In this document: positions 1-8,163 of the stretch, piece by piece | Position numbering within the stretch: the first letter of the stretch is position 1 | Layout of the letters: every line of letters begins with the position of its first letter | Source of the DNA: Caulobacteraceae bacterium | Lineage (GTDB): Bacteria > Pseudomonadota > Alphaproteobacteria > Caulobacterales > Caulobacteraceae | DNA: 13,109 nt | Direction of reading: 5' to 3' | Assembly: GCA_004144935.1 (NCBI GenBank) | Contig: SDZP01000082.1 | Location: 1-13,109 of the forward strand | Notes under the pieces: generated by a model | What the model was told of the DNA's origin: nothing | The model's database searches: none | The model's input: the letters and a program-made list of their open reading frames with translations, nothing else | Made by a program: the position numbers and the translations under genes

Positions 1-214
1 TACCTATGCTGCGTGAATAGCAGCAACTTAGTGATAATTGGAAGACTCACTTCTGGCTGATTTTGATCTGGCGATCCCGTGCAGGGTACACGCACTCAAC
101 AGCTGGACTCGTGCCACGGCAATTCGTACATGGCTGCGTCCCCGAACACTTGACTTTGCGCGAATGACACCTCTCACAACTGGTTCAAGCTAAGCTCATG
201 TATGTCTTGGCATA

Positions 215-223
215 TGCTACAAT
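215..223 (+). promoter_or_regulatory. Possible extended -10 promoter element
   Basis: TGCTACAAT matches an extended -10 box (TGn followed by TACAAT) and sits in the most AT-rich part of the window, about 140 bp before the first gene. No good -35 box lies 16-18 bp upstream, which extended -10 promoters can tolerate. This is motif matching only. In Caulobacterales the housekeeping consensus differs from that of E. coli, so the match may be chance. Confidence 0.2.
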
Positions 224-341
224 ATTAGACTTACGCGATAGGCTTGCTTCGCTTCCGTATCGGTGATGACATGGATGCCTTCCGGGAGGGGTGGCGTCGA
301 GGTTGATCGTGTCGGTCAATTGAAGCAGTTGCCGAAGTTCG

Positions 342-358
342 CGATGATTACATCATCG
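342..358. promoter_or_regulatory. Perfect inverted repeat just before the first gene
   Basis: CGATGAT-TAC-ATCATCG is a perfect 7-bp inverted repeat around a 3-nt centre, ending 5 nt before the ATG at 364. It occupies the place where a ribosome binding site would sit, and no purine-rich Shine-Dalgarno is visible there. It could be an operator that blocks transcription or a small hairpin that limits translation. Function is inferred from position only. Confidence 0.3.
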
Positions 359-363
359 TCACC

Positions 364-912
364 ATGATCGAGCGCTTTGGCCGTTCACGCCGCGACGAGG
401 TTCACCCCGCCGGACGCGCCTCCCTCGGCATGATCGTCGCCCTGGCCATGGCCATGCTGCTGGCCCCCTTCATTGGCGAGAAGGGCCAGGTCCTGCTCGC
501 GATCTGCCTGATTGGCGCGGCCATCGCCGGCTTCTGCTTCGCCTTCGAACGGGTGCTGCTGTGGGGCGCGCTGCTCTGGAGCCTGGCGACCGCCGTCGCC
601 GGCGTGCGGGTCATCTTCTTCGACCTCTACGACCAGCCCGGCCTCATCGACGTCTTCCTCGCCGCGGCCTCTGTGCAGGCGGCCGCCCTTCTCTGGCTCA
701 CCGCACCGGTATGGGTCGCCTCCTGGCGGGCGCGGCTGCCCGCCCTTGCGTCGCTGGTCGGCGCCGCCGTCGTCATCCTGCTGATCCTCTCGCCGTTGAC
801 CGTCGAGAACACAGGCGACTCCACGCTTCTGGCGATGATGGACCTCCTGGCCCTGCCTCTGGCGGTTCTCGCCCGCAGGCTGGCCGTCGCCGAGCGGCGC
901 CCGTCGGCCTGA
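364..912 (+). CDS. Small multi-pass membrane protein, function unknown
   Basis: This 182-residue protein is not recognised as a named family. A short basic N-terminus (MIERFGRSRR) precedes about five or six hydrophobic segments near residues 21-38, 42-61, 63-85, 94-119, 126-146 and perhaps 152-171. A basic tail (RRLAVAERRP) follows, suggesting the C-terminus is cytoplasmic. There is no signal-peptidase site and no obvious catalytic motif. The ATG at 364 has no clear Shine-Dalgarno and lies directly after an inverted repeat. An in-frame ATG at 430 (residue 23) would remove the basic segment and start at the first helix, so the start is uncertain. GC-rich codon use begins at the 364 start. The Usp genes follow about 100 bp downstream on the same strand, so a shared stress role is possible but unproven. 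Confidence 0.7.
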   Translation: MIERFGRSRRDEVHPAGRASLGMIVALAMAMLLAPFIGEKGQVLLAICLIGAAIAGFCFAFERVLLWGALLWSLATAVAGVRVIFFDLYDQPGLIDVFLAAASVQAAALLWLTAPVWVASWRARLPALASLVGAAVVILLILSPLTVENTGDSTLLAMMDLLALPLAVLARRLAVAERRPSA

Positions 913-968
913 GGAGGTAAGGGCGCGGAGCGCAGGCTGTCCGGCGGTTTGATCGACGTCAAGGCGGA

Positions 969-984
969 GGCCGGCCGGCCGGCC
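969..984. repeat. (GGCC)4 palindromic tract
   Basis: Sixteen bases of GGCC repeated four times form a perfect palindrome in the gap between the first membrane protein and the first Usp gene, about 30 bp before the Usp start. It could fold into a hairpin in the leader or simply reflect GC-rich simple sequence. No function can be assigned. Confidence 0.35.
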
Positions 985-1014
985 GATGGTGCGCTGGAAC
1001 CGGAGAACAGTCTC

Positions 1015-1851
1015 ATGAGCTATCGCGACATCCTGGTGCAGGTTGACGAGACACCGCAGTCGAGGCCGCGCGCCGCCGCTGCGGCCGGGCTGGCCCGGCG
1101 CTCGGGCGGAGTCGTTTCAGGCGTCTTCCTGCGCTCCGAATTCCTCAATGACGTCATGGCGACGGAGATCCTCGCCTATATGTCGCCGACGGACATCGAC
1201 GCCCTGCTGAAAGACCACGCCAAGGCGGTCGACAACGCGGCGGAGGCGGCGCGCGAAACGTTCGAACAGGCCGCGGCCGAGGCCGGCGTGACATCCAGCT
1301 GGCTGACCATCGGCGGCGACAACAACCACCTCCTGATCGACTGCGCCCGGCGCGCCGACCTGTTGGTCGTTCCGCCGGTGTCGAAGGTCACCATGGCGCG
1401 CTGGCGCTATCCCGCGGGCGATCTGGCCATGGCGGTCGGCGGGCCGGTGCTGGTGGTCGGCCAGGACGGCTGCGCGCCGGACTTCGGCAGCCGCGTGCTG
1501 GTCGCCTGGAACGGTTCGCGGGAATCGGCGCGCGCCCTGCGCGATGCCTGGCCCATCCTGACCGGGGCGGCGCAGGTCGATGTCCTGGTGGTCTCGCCGC
1601 ATGGCGACGGCGGGCCCGATGGCCTGCTGCAGCGCCACCTCGAGCGTCACGGCTGCAAGGCCAACATCATCCTCGATCGCAGTCGGGACGAGGTGGCGGC
1701 CGAGGTGCTGCGGCGGCAGGTCCGCGAGCTGGGCTCGGATCTGCTGGTCATGGGCCTTTTCGGTCGACCGCGGATTCAGGAACTGGTGCTTGGCGGCGTC
1801 AGCCAGGACATGCTCGACGCCCCGCCCGCGCCCCTCCTGATCTCCCACTAG
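1015..1851 (+). CDS. Universal stress protein, tandem Usp domains
   Basis: This 278-residue cytosolic protein has two UspA-type alpha/beta domains. The first (about 1-155) begins MSYRDILVQVDE and lacks the nucleotide-binding glycine pattern. The second (about 160-278) begins RVLVAWNGS and carries the motif G247-x2-G250-x9-G260 in MGLFGRPRIQELVLGG, which in ATP-binding Usp proteins contacts the phosphates. The final strand ends PPAPLLISH. The ATG at 1015 is preferred because GGAG at 1002-1005 is well spaced and the N-terminus matches the next gene (MSYKDILLH). A TTG at 949 would add 22 non-homologous residues. The stop is 10 bp before the next Usp gene, so the two are co-transcribed. Usp proteins generally support survival under starvation, oxidative or respiratory stress; the exact role here is unknown. 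Confidence 0.92.
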   Translation: MSYRDILVQVDETPQSRPRAAAAAGLARRSGGVVSGVFLRSEFLNDVMATEILAYMSPTDIDALLKDHAKAVDNAAEAARETFEQAAAEAGVTSSWLTIGGDNNHLLIDCARRADLLVVPPVSKVTMARWRYPAGDLAMAVGGPVLVVGQDGCAPDFGSRVLVAWNGSRESARALRDAWPILTGAAQVDVLVVSPHGDGGPDGLLQRHLERHGCKANIILDRSRDEVAAEVLRRQVRELGSDLLVMGLFGRPRIQELVLGGVSQDMLDAPPAPLLISH

Positions 1852-1861
1852 GCGCCGCGTG

Positions 1862-2710
1862 ATGAGCTACAAGGACATCCTGCTGCATCTCGACAGCTAT
1901 CCTGACCCGACGCCGATGGACGTCGTCGATGAGGCGATGCGGATCTGCGCCGCCCTGGGCGAGGGGGTCACGGCGGCGGCGTTTCCCGTGCGGATTCCGC
2001 TCAAGAGCAACTTCCTGCCCGACCGGCTGATCGGGCTGGCGCGGCTGGCGGAGGCTGAGGAGTCACCCAGCGCCGAAAACGTCGCCCAACTGTTGGCCCG
2101 GTTCCGGGCCGAAGCGGCCAGGCACGGTTTGCGCCATCGCGAACTGACCAGCGAGCTGGACGAGTTCGATCGGCCGGCCCGGCTGGCCCAACTGGCTCGC
2201 ACCCACGATCTTTGCGTCATTCCCTACGTCGGCGAGGTCGCCTCCCAGACCGCTTTCGCCGAAGCCGTGGTGTTTGGCGCCGGCCGGCCGGTGCTCATCT
2301 TCCGGAGCGGGGCGGGCCATATCCGCCCCGGCGGGTTCAGGAAGGTCCTGGTCGCCTGGGACGGCGGCCGGGCGGCCAGCCGGGCGGTCGCCGACGCCAT
2401 GCCGGTTCTCGTCCAGGCCGAGGAGGTCCGCATCCTGACGGTGCTCGGCGACAAGCCCTCGGCCGTCGGTCGCGGGGCCGACGCCCTGATGGCCCACCTG
2501 GCGCTGCACGGCGTGTCGGCCGAGGCGGAGGACTACACGGCGGCGGGCAGGGGCGCGGGCAAGATCCTCGAACAGGTCTCCGACGAGCGGGGCTTCGATC
2601 TTATGGTGATGGGCGCGTATGGCCACTCGCGGCTGCGGGAGTTTCTGCTCGGCGGCGCCACCCAGTACATCCTCACCGCGCCGCCGGTTCCCGTGCTGAT
2701 GTCCCACTGA
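1862..2710 (+). CDS. Universal stress protein, tandem Usp domains (paralogue)
   Basis: This is a second two-domain Usp protein of 282 residues, evidently a diverged duplicate of its upstream neighbour: MSYKDILLHLDSY at the start, RKVLVAWDGGRAASRAV opening the second domain, and PPVPVLMSH at the end. The second domain carries G251-x2-G254-x9-G264 in MGAYGHSRLREFLLGG, the better conserved ATP-type pattern of the two. The first domain again lacks it. The ATG at 1862 is preferred by homology with the paralogue; a GTG at 1859 adds one residue. No Shine-Dalgarno is obvious and the upstream stop is only 10 bp away, so translation is probably coupled. The last 38 bp overlap the 3' end of the convergent membrane-protein gene, leaving no space for a conventional terminator. 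Confidence 0.92.
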   Translation: MSYKDILLHLDSYPDPTPMDVVDEAMRICAALGEGVTAAAFPVRIPLKSNFLPDRLIGLARLAEAEESPSAENVAQLLARFRAEAARHGLRHRELTSELDEFDRPARLAQLARTHDLCVIPYVGEVASQTAFAEAVVFGAGRPVLIFRSGAGHIRPGGFRKVLVAWDGGRAASRAVADAMPVLVQAEEVRILTVLGDKPSAVGRGADALMAHLALHGVSAEAEDYTAAGRGAGKILEQVSDERGFDLMVMGAYGHSRLREFLLGGATQYILTAPPVPVLMSH

Positions 2711-3416
2711 CCAAAGGTGCGTCCGCTGTTGGCCGCAGGCTGCGCCAGATGGCCAGGCCCAGCAGGGGAAGCCAGGCGAGCAGGAATCCCAGAGTCAGCA
2801 GGTTCATGCTCTGCGGGTTGGTGAAGGCGGCCAGCACGCCGACCGTCGGGGCCAGCAGCAGGAAGCCGAGGATCCAGCGGCGCGGCGGCGCCTCCAGGCA
2901 CAGCGCGGAAAGCAACAGGGCGTGGGCGGCGAGGGCGACGAACTTGATCCAGGCCGCCGTCGCCGAGGTCGGCAGGAGGGCGACTTTCGCCTCCAGGCCC
3001 GGCGTGATCTCCAGCAGGGTGAAGGTCTCGACATAGTCGGCGACGAGGGCGACGACAGCCGCCAGGATGGCCAGCAACACCGGCAGCCGCAGGCGCCCGC
3101 CGGTCATGAACAGGGCCGCGAAGATCGCGAACAGCGTGTAGCTGGGAATGTAGGCGATGACGTCCAGCTGGTTCACCGCGTCCATCGCCTGGATGATCGG
3201 GCTCCGGCAGGGATCGACCGGCAGGCCGAACAGGTTGGTCAGGTCGTCGGCCGTCCGGGCGAATTCAAAGCGCATGACAGCGCCGTCCGTCATGCAGACG
3301 CCGGCCGCCCTGACCGGCCCCAGCAGCTTGAAGGCGACCGTGACCGCCAGGGAGGCGATGCCGGCCACGCTGGCCAGGATGGCCCACAGGCGCGGGGTTC
3401 CGATGGTGCGCTGCAT
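2673..3416 (-). CDS. Six-helix integral membrane protein, function unknown
   Basis: This 247-residue protein starts MQRTIGTPRLW. The start is supported by AGAGGA a few bases before the ATG at 3416; an upstream in-frame start at 3470 would add 18 unlikely residues. Hydrophobic segments lie near 10-33, 86-105, 110-135, 154-175, 180-199 and 204-225. Between helices 1 and 2 is a loop of about 50 residues with two cysteines (C41, C70) that would lie on the periplasmic side and could form a disulfide. Helix 3 contains acidic residues (D127, E130). I do not recognise the family. It is divergent from the Pro-rich gene, with 120 bp between, and its 3' end overlaps the second Usp gene by 38 bp. No catalytic motif suggests an enzyme. 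Confidence 0.75.
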   Translation of the reverse strand: MQRTIGTPRLWAILASVAGIASLAVTVAFKLLGPVRAAGVCMTDGAVMRFEFARTADDLTNLFGLPVDPCRSPIIQAMDAVNQLDVIAYIPSYTLFAIFAALFMTGGRLRLPVLLAILAAVVALVADYVETFTLLEITPGLEAKVALLPTSATAAWIKFVALAAHALLLSALCLEAPPRRWILGFLLLAPTVGVLAAFTNPQSMNLLTLGFLLAWLPLLGLAIWRSLRPTADAPLVSGTSAREPAAR

Positions 3417-3443
3417 GGTTCCTCTCGATGCGATCGCCGGATA

Positions 3444-3462
3444 TTGCCCGGACGCCGGGCAA
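3444..3462. promoter_or_regulatory. Perfect 19-bp dyad in a divergent promoter region
   Basis: TTGCCCGG-ACG-CCGGGCAA is a perfect 8-bp inverted repeat with a 3-nt centre, lying between two divergent genes (starts at 3416 and 3537). GCGATCGC (3430-3437) and GCGATC (3463-3468) flank it, lengthening the symmetry on one side. No T-tract follows in either direction, so it does not look like an intrinsic terminator. An operator for a dimeric regulator serving both genes is the simplest reading; a leader hairpin is the alternative. Confidence 0.35.
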
Positions 3463-3536
3463 GCGATCAAGGGTTTGCCAAGTCTGGTCCGGCCTGTTCC
3501 TATGGCGGCCGCTGTTCGCCTTGACGGGAACGAGAC

Positions 3537-4364
3537 ATGCCAGTTCGAGCGCGTTTACGCCTGCTGTCGGTGCTGATCGGCGTCGGCCTCGCAACGGCCG
3601 GGGTCGCGCAGGCCCAGATCCAGGCGCAAGGCCAGACCCCGAACCGCGCGCCCGTGCAGCAACCGGCGGCCCAGCCGGCGCCGCGCCCGGCGCCGTCGTT
3701 CGACGGTTTCCGGCGGATCGCCCCGAACGAACCCCGCACGGCGCCGCTGCCGCCGCCACGGGCCAGGCCCTACGACGCCGAGAGCAGCACGACGCCCGGC
3801 GTCGACCCCGCGCCCGGACAGCGAAGCTTCGCCCCCAGGCTGGCGCCCGTTCCCTACGATCCGCGCGGTGTGCGCGAGCCCGCCAGGGAGACCGAAGCCG
3901 AGGATCGGCCGAGGGCCGCGCCGGCCGCCGCGCCGAAGACGGCGCCGCCCCGGCCGGCGGAACAAGTCGCGCCCGCCGGCGACCCGCCAGCGGCCGAGGC
4001 GGCCCCCGCACCGCCGGCGTCCGCTCCCGTGGCAGCCCCGACCGCTCCGGTCGCGGCGAACCCGGCGCCCTCACCACCGCCCGCCGCCGCACCCCAGGCT
4101 TTTCCGCTCGCCGCCGCGGGTCTCGCCGGCCTGGCGCTGCTGCTGATCCTCGCCATCGTCGCCGCGGTTGTCCGCCGGATGATGCGGGGCGGCGCCGGCG
4201 CGGCGACCTACAGCACCCGTGTCACCGTCAATCCGGCCCTGGTCCTGGAACCGGAATTCACCCCAGACTCGTCGGGCCCGGCCTTCGCCGTCCGCGTGCG
4301 GCACGGAAGCTGGACCAGCCAGGCGGACTATCCGGGCGACCGGGCGGCGGGAGCGGCGGCATGA
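3537..4364 (+). CDS. Secreted/anchored Pro-Ala-rich protein with C-terminal membrane helix
   Basis: This 275-residue protein is of unknown function. Residues 1-26 form a clear Sec signal peptide (basic VRARLR, hydrophobic core, cleavage after VAQA, then Gln27). Residues 27 to about 187 are very rich in Pro and Ala with interspersed Arg, Glu and Gln and look disordered: a typical periplasmic or wall-spanning spacer. A hydrophobic segment at about 188-212 is followed by RRMMR, so the protein would be anchored with its N-terminal part in the periplasm and a tail of about 60 residues in the cytoplasm. The tail (TRVTVNPALVLEPEF, then VRHGSW) looks folded rather than repetitive. GGGA lies before the ATG at 3537. 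The stop overlaps the next start as ATGA, which strongly suggests coupled translation. The low-complexity middle prevents family assignment by eye. Confidence 0.72.
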   Translation: MPVRARLRLLSVLIGVGLATAGVAQAQIQAQGQTPNRAPVQQPAAQPAPRPAPSFDGFRRIAPNEPRTAPLPPPRARPYDAESSTTPGVDPAPGQRSFAPRLAPVPYDPRGVREPARETEAEDRPRAAPAAAPKTAPPRPAEQVAPAGDPPAAEAAPAPPASAPVAAPTAPVAANPAPSPPPAAAPQAFPLAAAGLAGLALLLILAIVAAVVRRMMRGGAGAATYSTRVTVNPALVLEPEFTPDSSGPAFAVRVRHGSWTSQADYPGDRAAGAAA

Positions 4365-4922
4365 GCGAGGCGGCCCACAGCCTCAAGTCCATCTTCTGTC
4401 TCGACCTGGCCCAGCCGGTCGGCTCACAGCCTGAGTTCTCCAAGGTGCTGGCCGGCATGAAGGCTGCAGCCGCGGTCCCCGCCGCCTCCGACGAGGGCCT
4501 GACCCGCGCCTTCAACACGGCGCTGGAGCAGGTCATGGCCATCCAGATCGGCGACATTCTGCTGGCCAGCTGGAGCAGGCTGGCGGCCCTGAACGACGCT
4601 TTCAAGTCGACCCGCGCCGATCCGGCCAGTGTCGTCATCCTGCCCCTGCTGGATCACAAGGTGTCGTCCAGCCACGCCCCCTGCATCGACCTGCTCTGCG
4701 CCGGCAAGGAACTGGCCAAACTGATGTTCGACATTTCCGTCGTGCTGCAGCTCAAGGGCGTCGAGCTGGAAGTCCGCCACGGCGCGATAAACTCGGTGAC
4801 GGCCGGCAAGGCGGTCGGCGAGGGCAAGCTGGTGCTGGCCGGCAAGACCCTGGTGCAGCGCAAGTCCAGGGAGCTGCCGCTTCCCGGCCGCCTCGCCTGG
4901 GGCGCGGCGCCGGTCGCCGCCG

Positions 4923-4930
<8 letters not shown>
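4361..4930 (+). CDS. Cytosolic protein of unknown function, coupled to 3537-4364
   Basis: This 189-residue protein starts MSEAAHSLKSIFCLDL at the ATG that overlaps the upstream stop (ATGA). The same frame stays open back to 3428, but that upstream part is an Arg/Gly-rich shadow of the neighbour's codons, so 4361 is the real start. There is no signal peptide or membrane helix. A predicted helical middle (residues about 45-85, with TRAFNTALEQVMAIQIGDILLASW) leads into a segment with HKVSSSHAPCIDLLCAGKELAKLMFD and then a strand-rich end (GVELEVRHGAINSV, GEGKLVLAGKTLV). Three cysteines are present, two in the middle segment. I do not recognise the family. Pairing with a membrane protein that has a cytoplasmic tail suggests the two act together. 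Its last 8 bp overlap the convergent ligase gene. Confidence 0.72.
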
Positions 4931-6538
<1,608 letters not shown>

Positions 6539-6542
<4 letters not shown>

Positions 6543-7180
6543 GTCGTTTCCTCAGTGTCTTGTTGTGGCGGGTCGAGCCGGAAGGCCTCGCGGGAGGCCA
6601 GTCGCCATTCCCGGACGATGCGGCTCCACCAGCGGATGCGGGTGGCGTCGTCTAGGCCGTCGCGTTCCTCCAGCCAGACGATCATCCGGTCGACCCACAG
6701 GCCAAACAGGCTGCCGCCGGCCAGACCCGCGCGGTCCTCGGCCCCCTCGGGAGCGCCGGGCCTGGGCTCGAACAGCGGACGGGAGCGCTCGTTGAAGATG
6801 GCCCGCAGCCGGTCGCCCCAGTCGGAGCGGTCGGCCCCGCCGCCGCAGTTCTTGAGCACCACCAGGAAGGGGGCCGGGTCCTGGCGGGCGGCTTCCAGCA
6901 CGCGAGCAACCATCGAACCATAGCCCTGCCAGGTCTCCCGGTAGGCGGCGATGACGGCGTCCTCGACCTTCTGGAAGACGGCGTCGACGATGGCGTCGCG
7001 CGAGGGAAACAGGCGGTAGAACAGGATCTTGGCGGCCCCGGCGGCCTCGGCGAAGTCGCGCATGGTGGCGCCATGCAGGCCCTTTTCCAGCATCACCCTC
7101 GCGGCCACGTCGATATATTCGGCGCGCCGGGCGGCGGCGTCGACTCGGGGCTTGCGCGCGGGGGCGGAACCGTCGGCCAT
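6539..7180 (-). CDS. TetR/AcrR family transcriptional regulator
   Basis: This 213-residue protein has an N-terminal TetR helix-turn-helix at about residues 21-64 (EYIDVAARVMLEKGLHGAT, then DFAEAAGAAKILFYRLFPSRD), followed by a helical ligand/dimer domain without a family I can name. The ATG at 7180 is chosen because the HTH begins about 20 residues later, as usual for the family. The same frame is open to 7459, but that part overlaps the divergent dioxygenase gene and has unlikely composition. The gene is the first of an operon with the acyl-CoA ligase (GTGA overlap) and is divergent from the tauD-like gene, with 94 bp between starts. TetR proteins usually repress their own and the divergent promoter until a small ligand binds; an acyl-CoA or the dioxygenase substrate is a reasonable guess. 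Confidence 0.9.
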
Positions 7181-7212
7181 TGGCGGTAAGGGGGCCTTTC
7201 CGTTGGGGCTTG

Positions 7213-7231
7213 TCAATTGAAACCGATTGGT
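7213..7231. promoter_or_regulatory. Two adjacent dyads between tetR and the tauD-like gene
   Basis: TCAATTGA (7213-7220) is a perfect palindrome. ACCGATTGGT (7222-7231) is a near-perfect one (8 of 10 positions). Their centres are 10 bp apart, about one helical turn, in the short region between the divergent tetR and dioxygenase starts. Paired or overlapping dyads are common at TetR-family operators, so this is the best candidate site for the adjacent regulator. TTGACA is also readable on the minus strand at 7216-7211, but no convincing -10 follows. Binding is inferred. Confidence 0.4.
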
Positions 7232-7274
7232 AACATGCTGCTCCGCCGGCCGAAGAACCGGCTCGGAGGAAGCC

Positions 7275-8132
7275 ATGACCGACCTTGTCCGCCACCTCAC
7301 CCTCGACAGCCTGACCCTGACGCCGCTGACCCCGACCATCGGGGCGGAGGTCGGCGGATTGGACCTGAGCCAGCCGCTGACGTCCGGCCAGGTCGCCGCC
7401 GTCCGCCGGGCCCTGCTCGACTGGAAGGTGCTGTTCTTCCGCGACCAGGCCATCGACACCGATCAGCATCTGGCCTTCGCCGGCGCCTTCGGCGCGCTGG
7501 AGGTCCACCCCTTCGCCCCGCACAAGCCGGGTTACCCCGAGGTCCTGGCCATCACCCACAACCGGGAGAACAAGGGCCGCGAGAACACCTGGCACAGCGA
7601 CGTCACCTGGCGGCTGGAGCCGTCGCTGGGCTCGGTGCTGCGGGCGATCGAGCTCCCGCCGGTCGGCGGCGACACCCTGTTCGCCGACATGTACGCCGCC
7701 TACGACGGCCTGACCGACGAGGTGAAGGCGCGGGTCGAGGGCGCCGTCGCGGTCCATGACTTCGCCCACTTCCGCACCCGCATGCGCAACCGAGGCATGA
7801 CCGAGGACCAGATCGAGGCCTTCAACAGGCAGTACCCGAAGGTCGAGCACCCGGTCATCCGGACCCATCCGGAGACCGGTCGGCGCTGCATCTACGTCAA
7901 CCGCGCCTTCACCCAGCATATCGTCGGCTGGGACGAGGACGACAGCGCCCGCATGCTGGCCCACCTCTACGCCCAGGCGTCGATCCCCGAATACCAGTGC
8001 CGATTCCGTTGGGAGCCGGGCTCCATCGCCTTCTGGGACAACCGCGCCAGCCAGCATTATGCGGCCAGCGACTACTGGCCGGCGGTGCGCCGGATGGAGC
8101 GGGTGACGATCGTCGGGGATCGGCCCTACTGA
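7275..8132 (+). CDS. TauD/TfdA family Fe(II)/2-oxoglutarate dioxygenase
   Basis: This 285-residue soluble oxygenase couples decarboxylation of 2-oxoglutarate to hydroxylation of a substrate, often cleaving a C-S, C-O or sulfate-ester bond. The iron ligands are H107 and D109 in TWHSDVTW and H261 in ASQHYAA. T134 (GGDTLFAD) and R276 (RRMERVTI) fit the 2-oxoglutarate-binding Thr and Arg of E. coli TauD with nearly constant offset. H78 in LEVHPF corresponds in position to TauD His70, which contacts the taurine sulfonate, so a sulfonate or sulfate-ester substrate is possible. TfdA-type aryloxy acids cannot be excluded. The start at 7275 has a strong GGAGGA site; a frame open from 7227 adds non-homologous residues. 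The gene is divergent from tetR and probably controlled by it. The DUF1345 gene follows after 31 bp. Confidence 0.93.
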   Translation: MTDLVRHLTLDSLTLTPLTPTIGAEVGGLDLSQPLTSGQVAAVRRALLDWKVLFFRDQAIDTDQHLAFAGAFGALEVHPFAPHKPGYPEVLAITHNRENKGRENTWHSDVTWRLEPSLGSVLRAIELPPVGGDTLFADMYAAYDGLTDEVKARVEGAVAVHDFAHFRTRMRNRGMTEDQIEAFNRQYPKVEHPVIRTHPETGRRCIYVNRAFTQHIVGWDEDDSARMLAHLYAQASIPEYQCRFRWEPGSIAFWDNRASQHYAASDYWPAVRRMERVTIVGDRPY

Positions 8133-8163
8133 CGCGCGCCGGGAACAGGCCTAGCGTCGCGCC

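Larger units (their letters stand above)
1..363. other. Low-GC intergenic stretch with no recognisable gene
   Basis: By hand count about 182 of the first 360 bases are G or C (about 50%). Positions 181-240 reach only about 38%, while the rest of the window is far richer. All six frames are broken by stops at short intervals; the longest open stretches are about 50 codons, without a plausible start plus ribosome site and without a family I recognise. No tRNA, repeat array or transposon end is visible. The composition changes close to the start codon at 364. It could be an untranslated leader, an eroded gene, or the edge of transferred DNA; the sequence alone does not decide. Confidence 0.6.

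Noticed and set aside
229..363. Protein-like fragments in different minus-strand frames (LPEGIHVITDTEAK and DDDVIIANFGN)
   Set aside because: Joining them would need at least two frameshifts, and I recognise no family; kept only as a weak hint of an eroded gene in the low-GC segment.
912..918. Near-perfect Shine-Dalgarno AGGAGGT over the stop of the first gene
   Set aside because: No ATG, GTG or TTG lies within usable distance downstream, and the Usp start is about 100 bp away with its own GGAG.
949..1014. TTG start adding 22 residues to the first Usp protein
   Set aside because: The extra residues have no counterpart in the paralogue and the ATG at 1015 has a good ribosome site.
3428..4360. 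Frame open upstream of the cytosolic gene, giving an apparent 500-residue protein ending at 4930
   Set aside because: The upstream 311 codons are Arg/Gly/Pro-rich and overlap the signal-peptide gene in another frame; the ATGA-overlapping ATG at 4361 fits much better.
6552..8057. Minus-strand open frame of 501 codons
   Set aside because: It runs antisense to the dioxygenase and out of frame with tetR, both of which are well supported.
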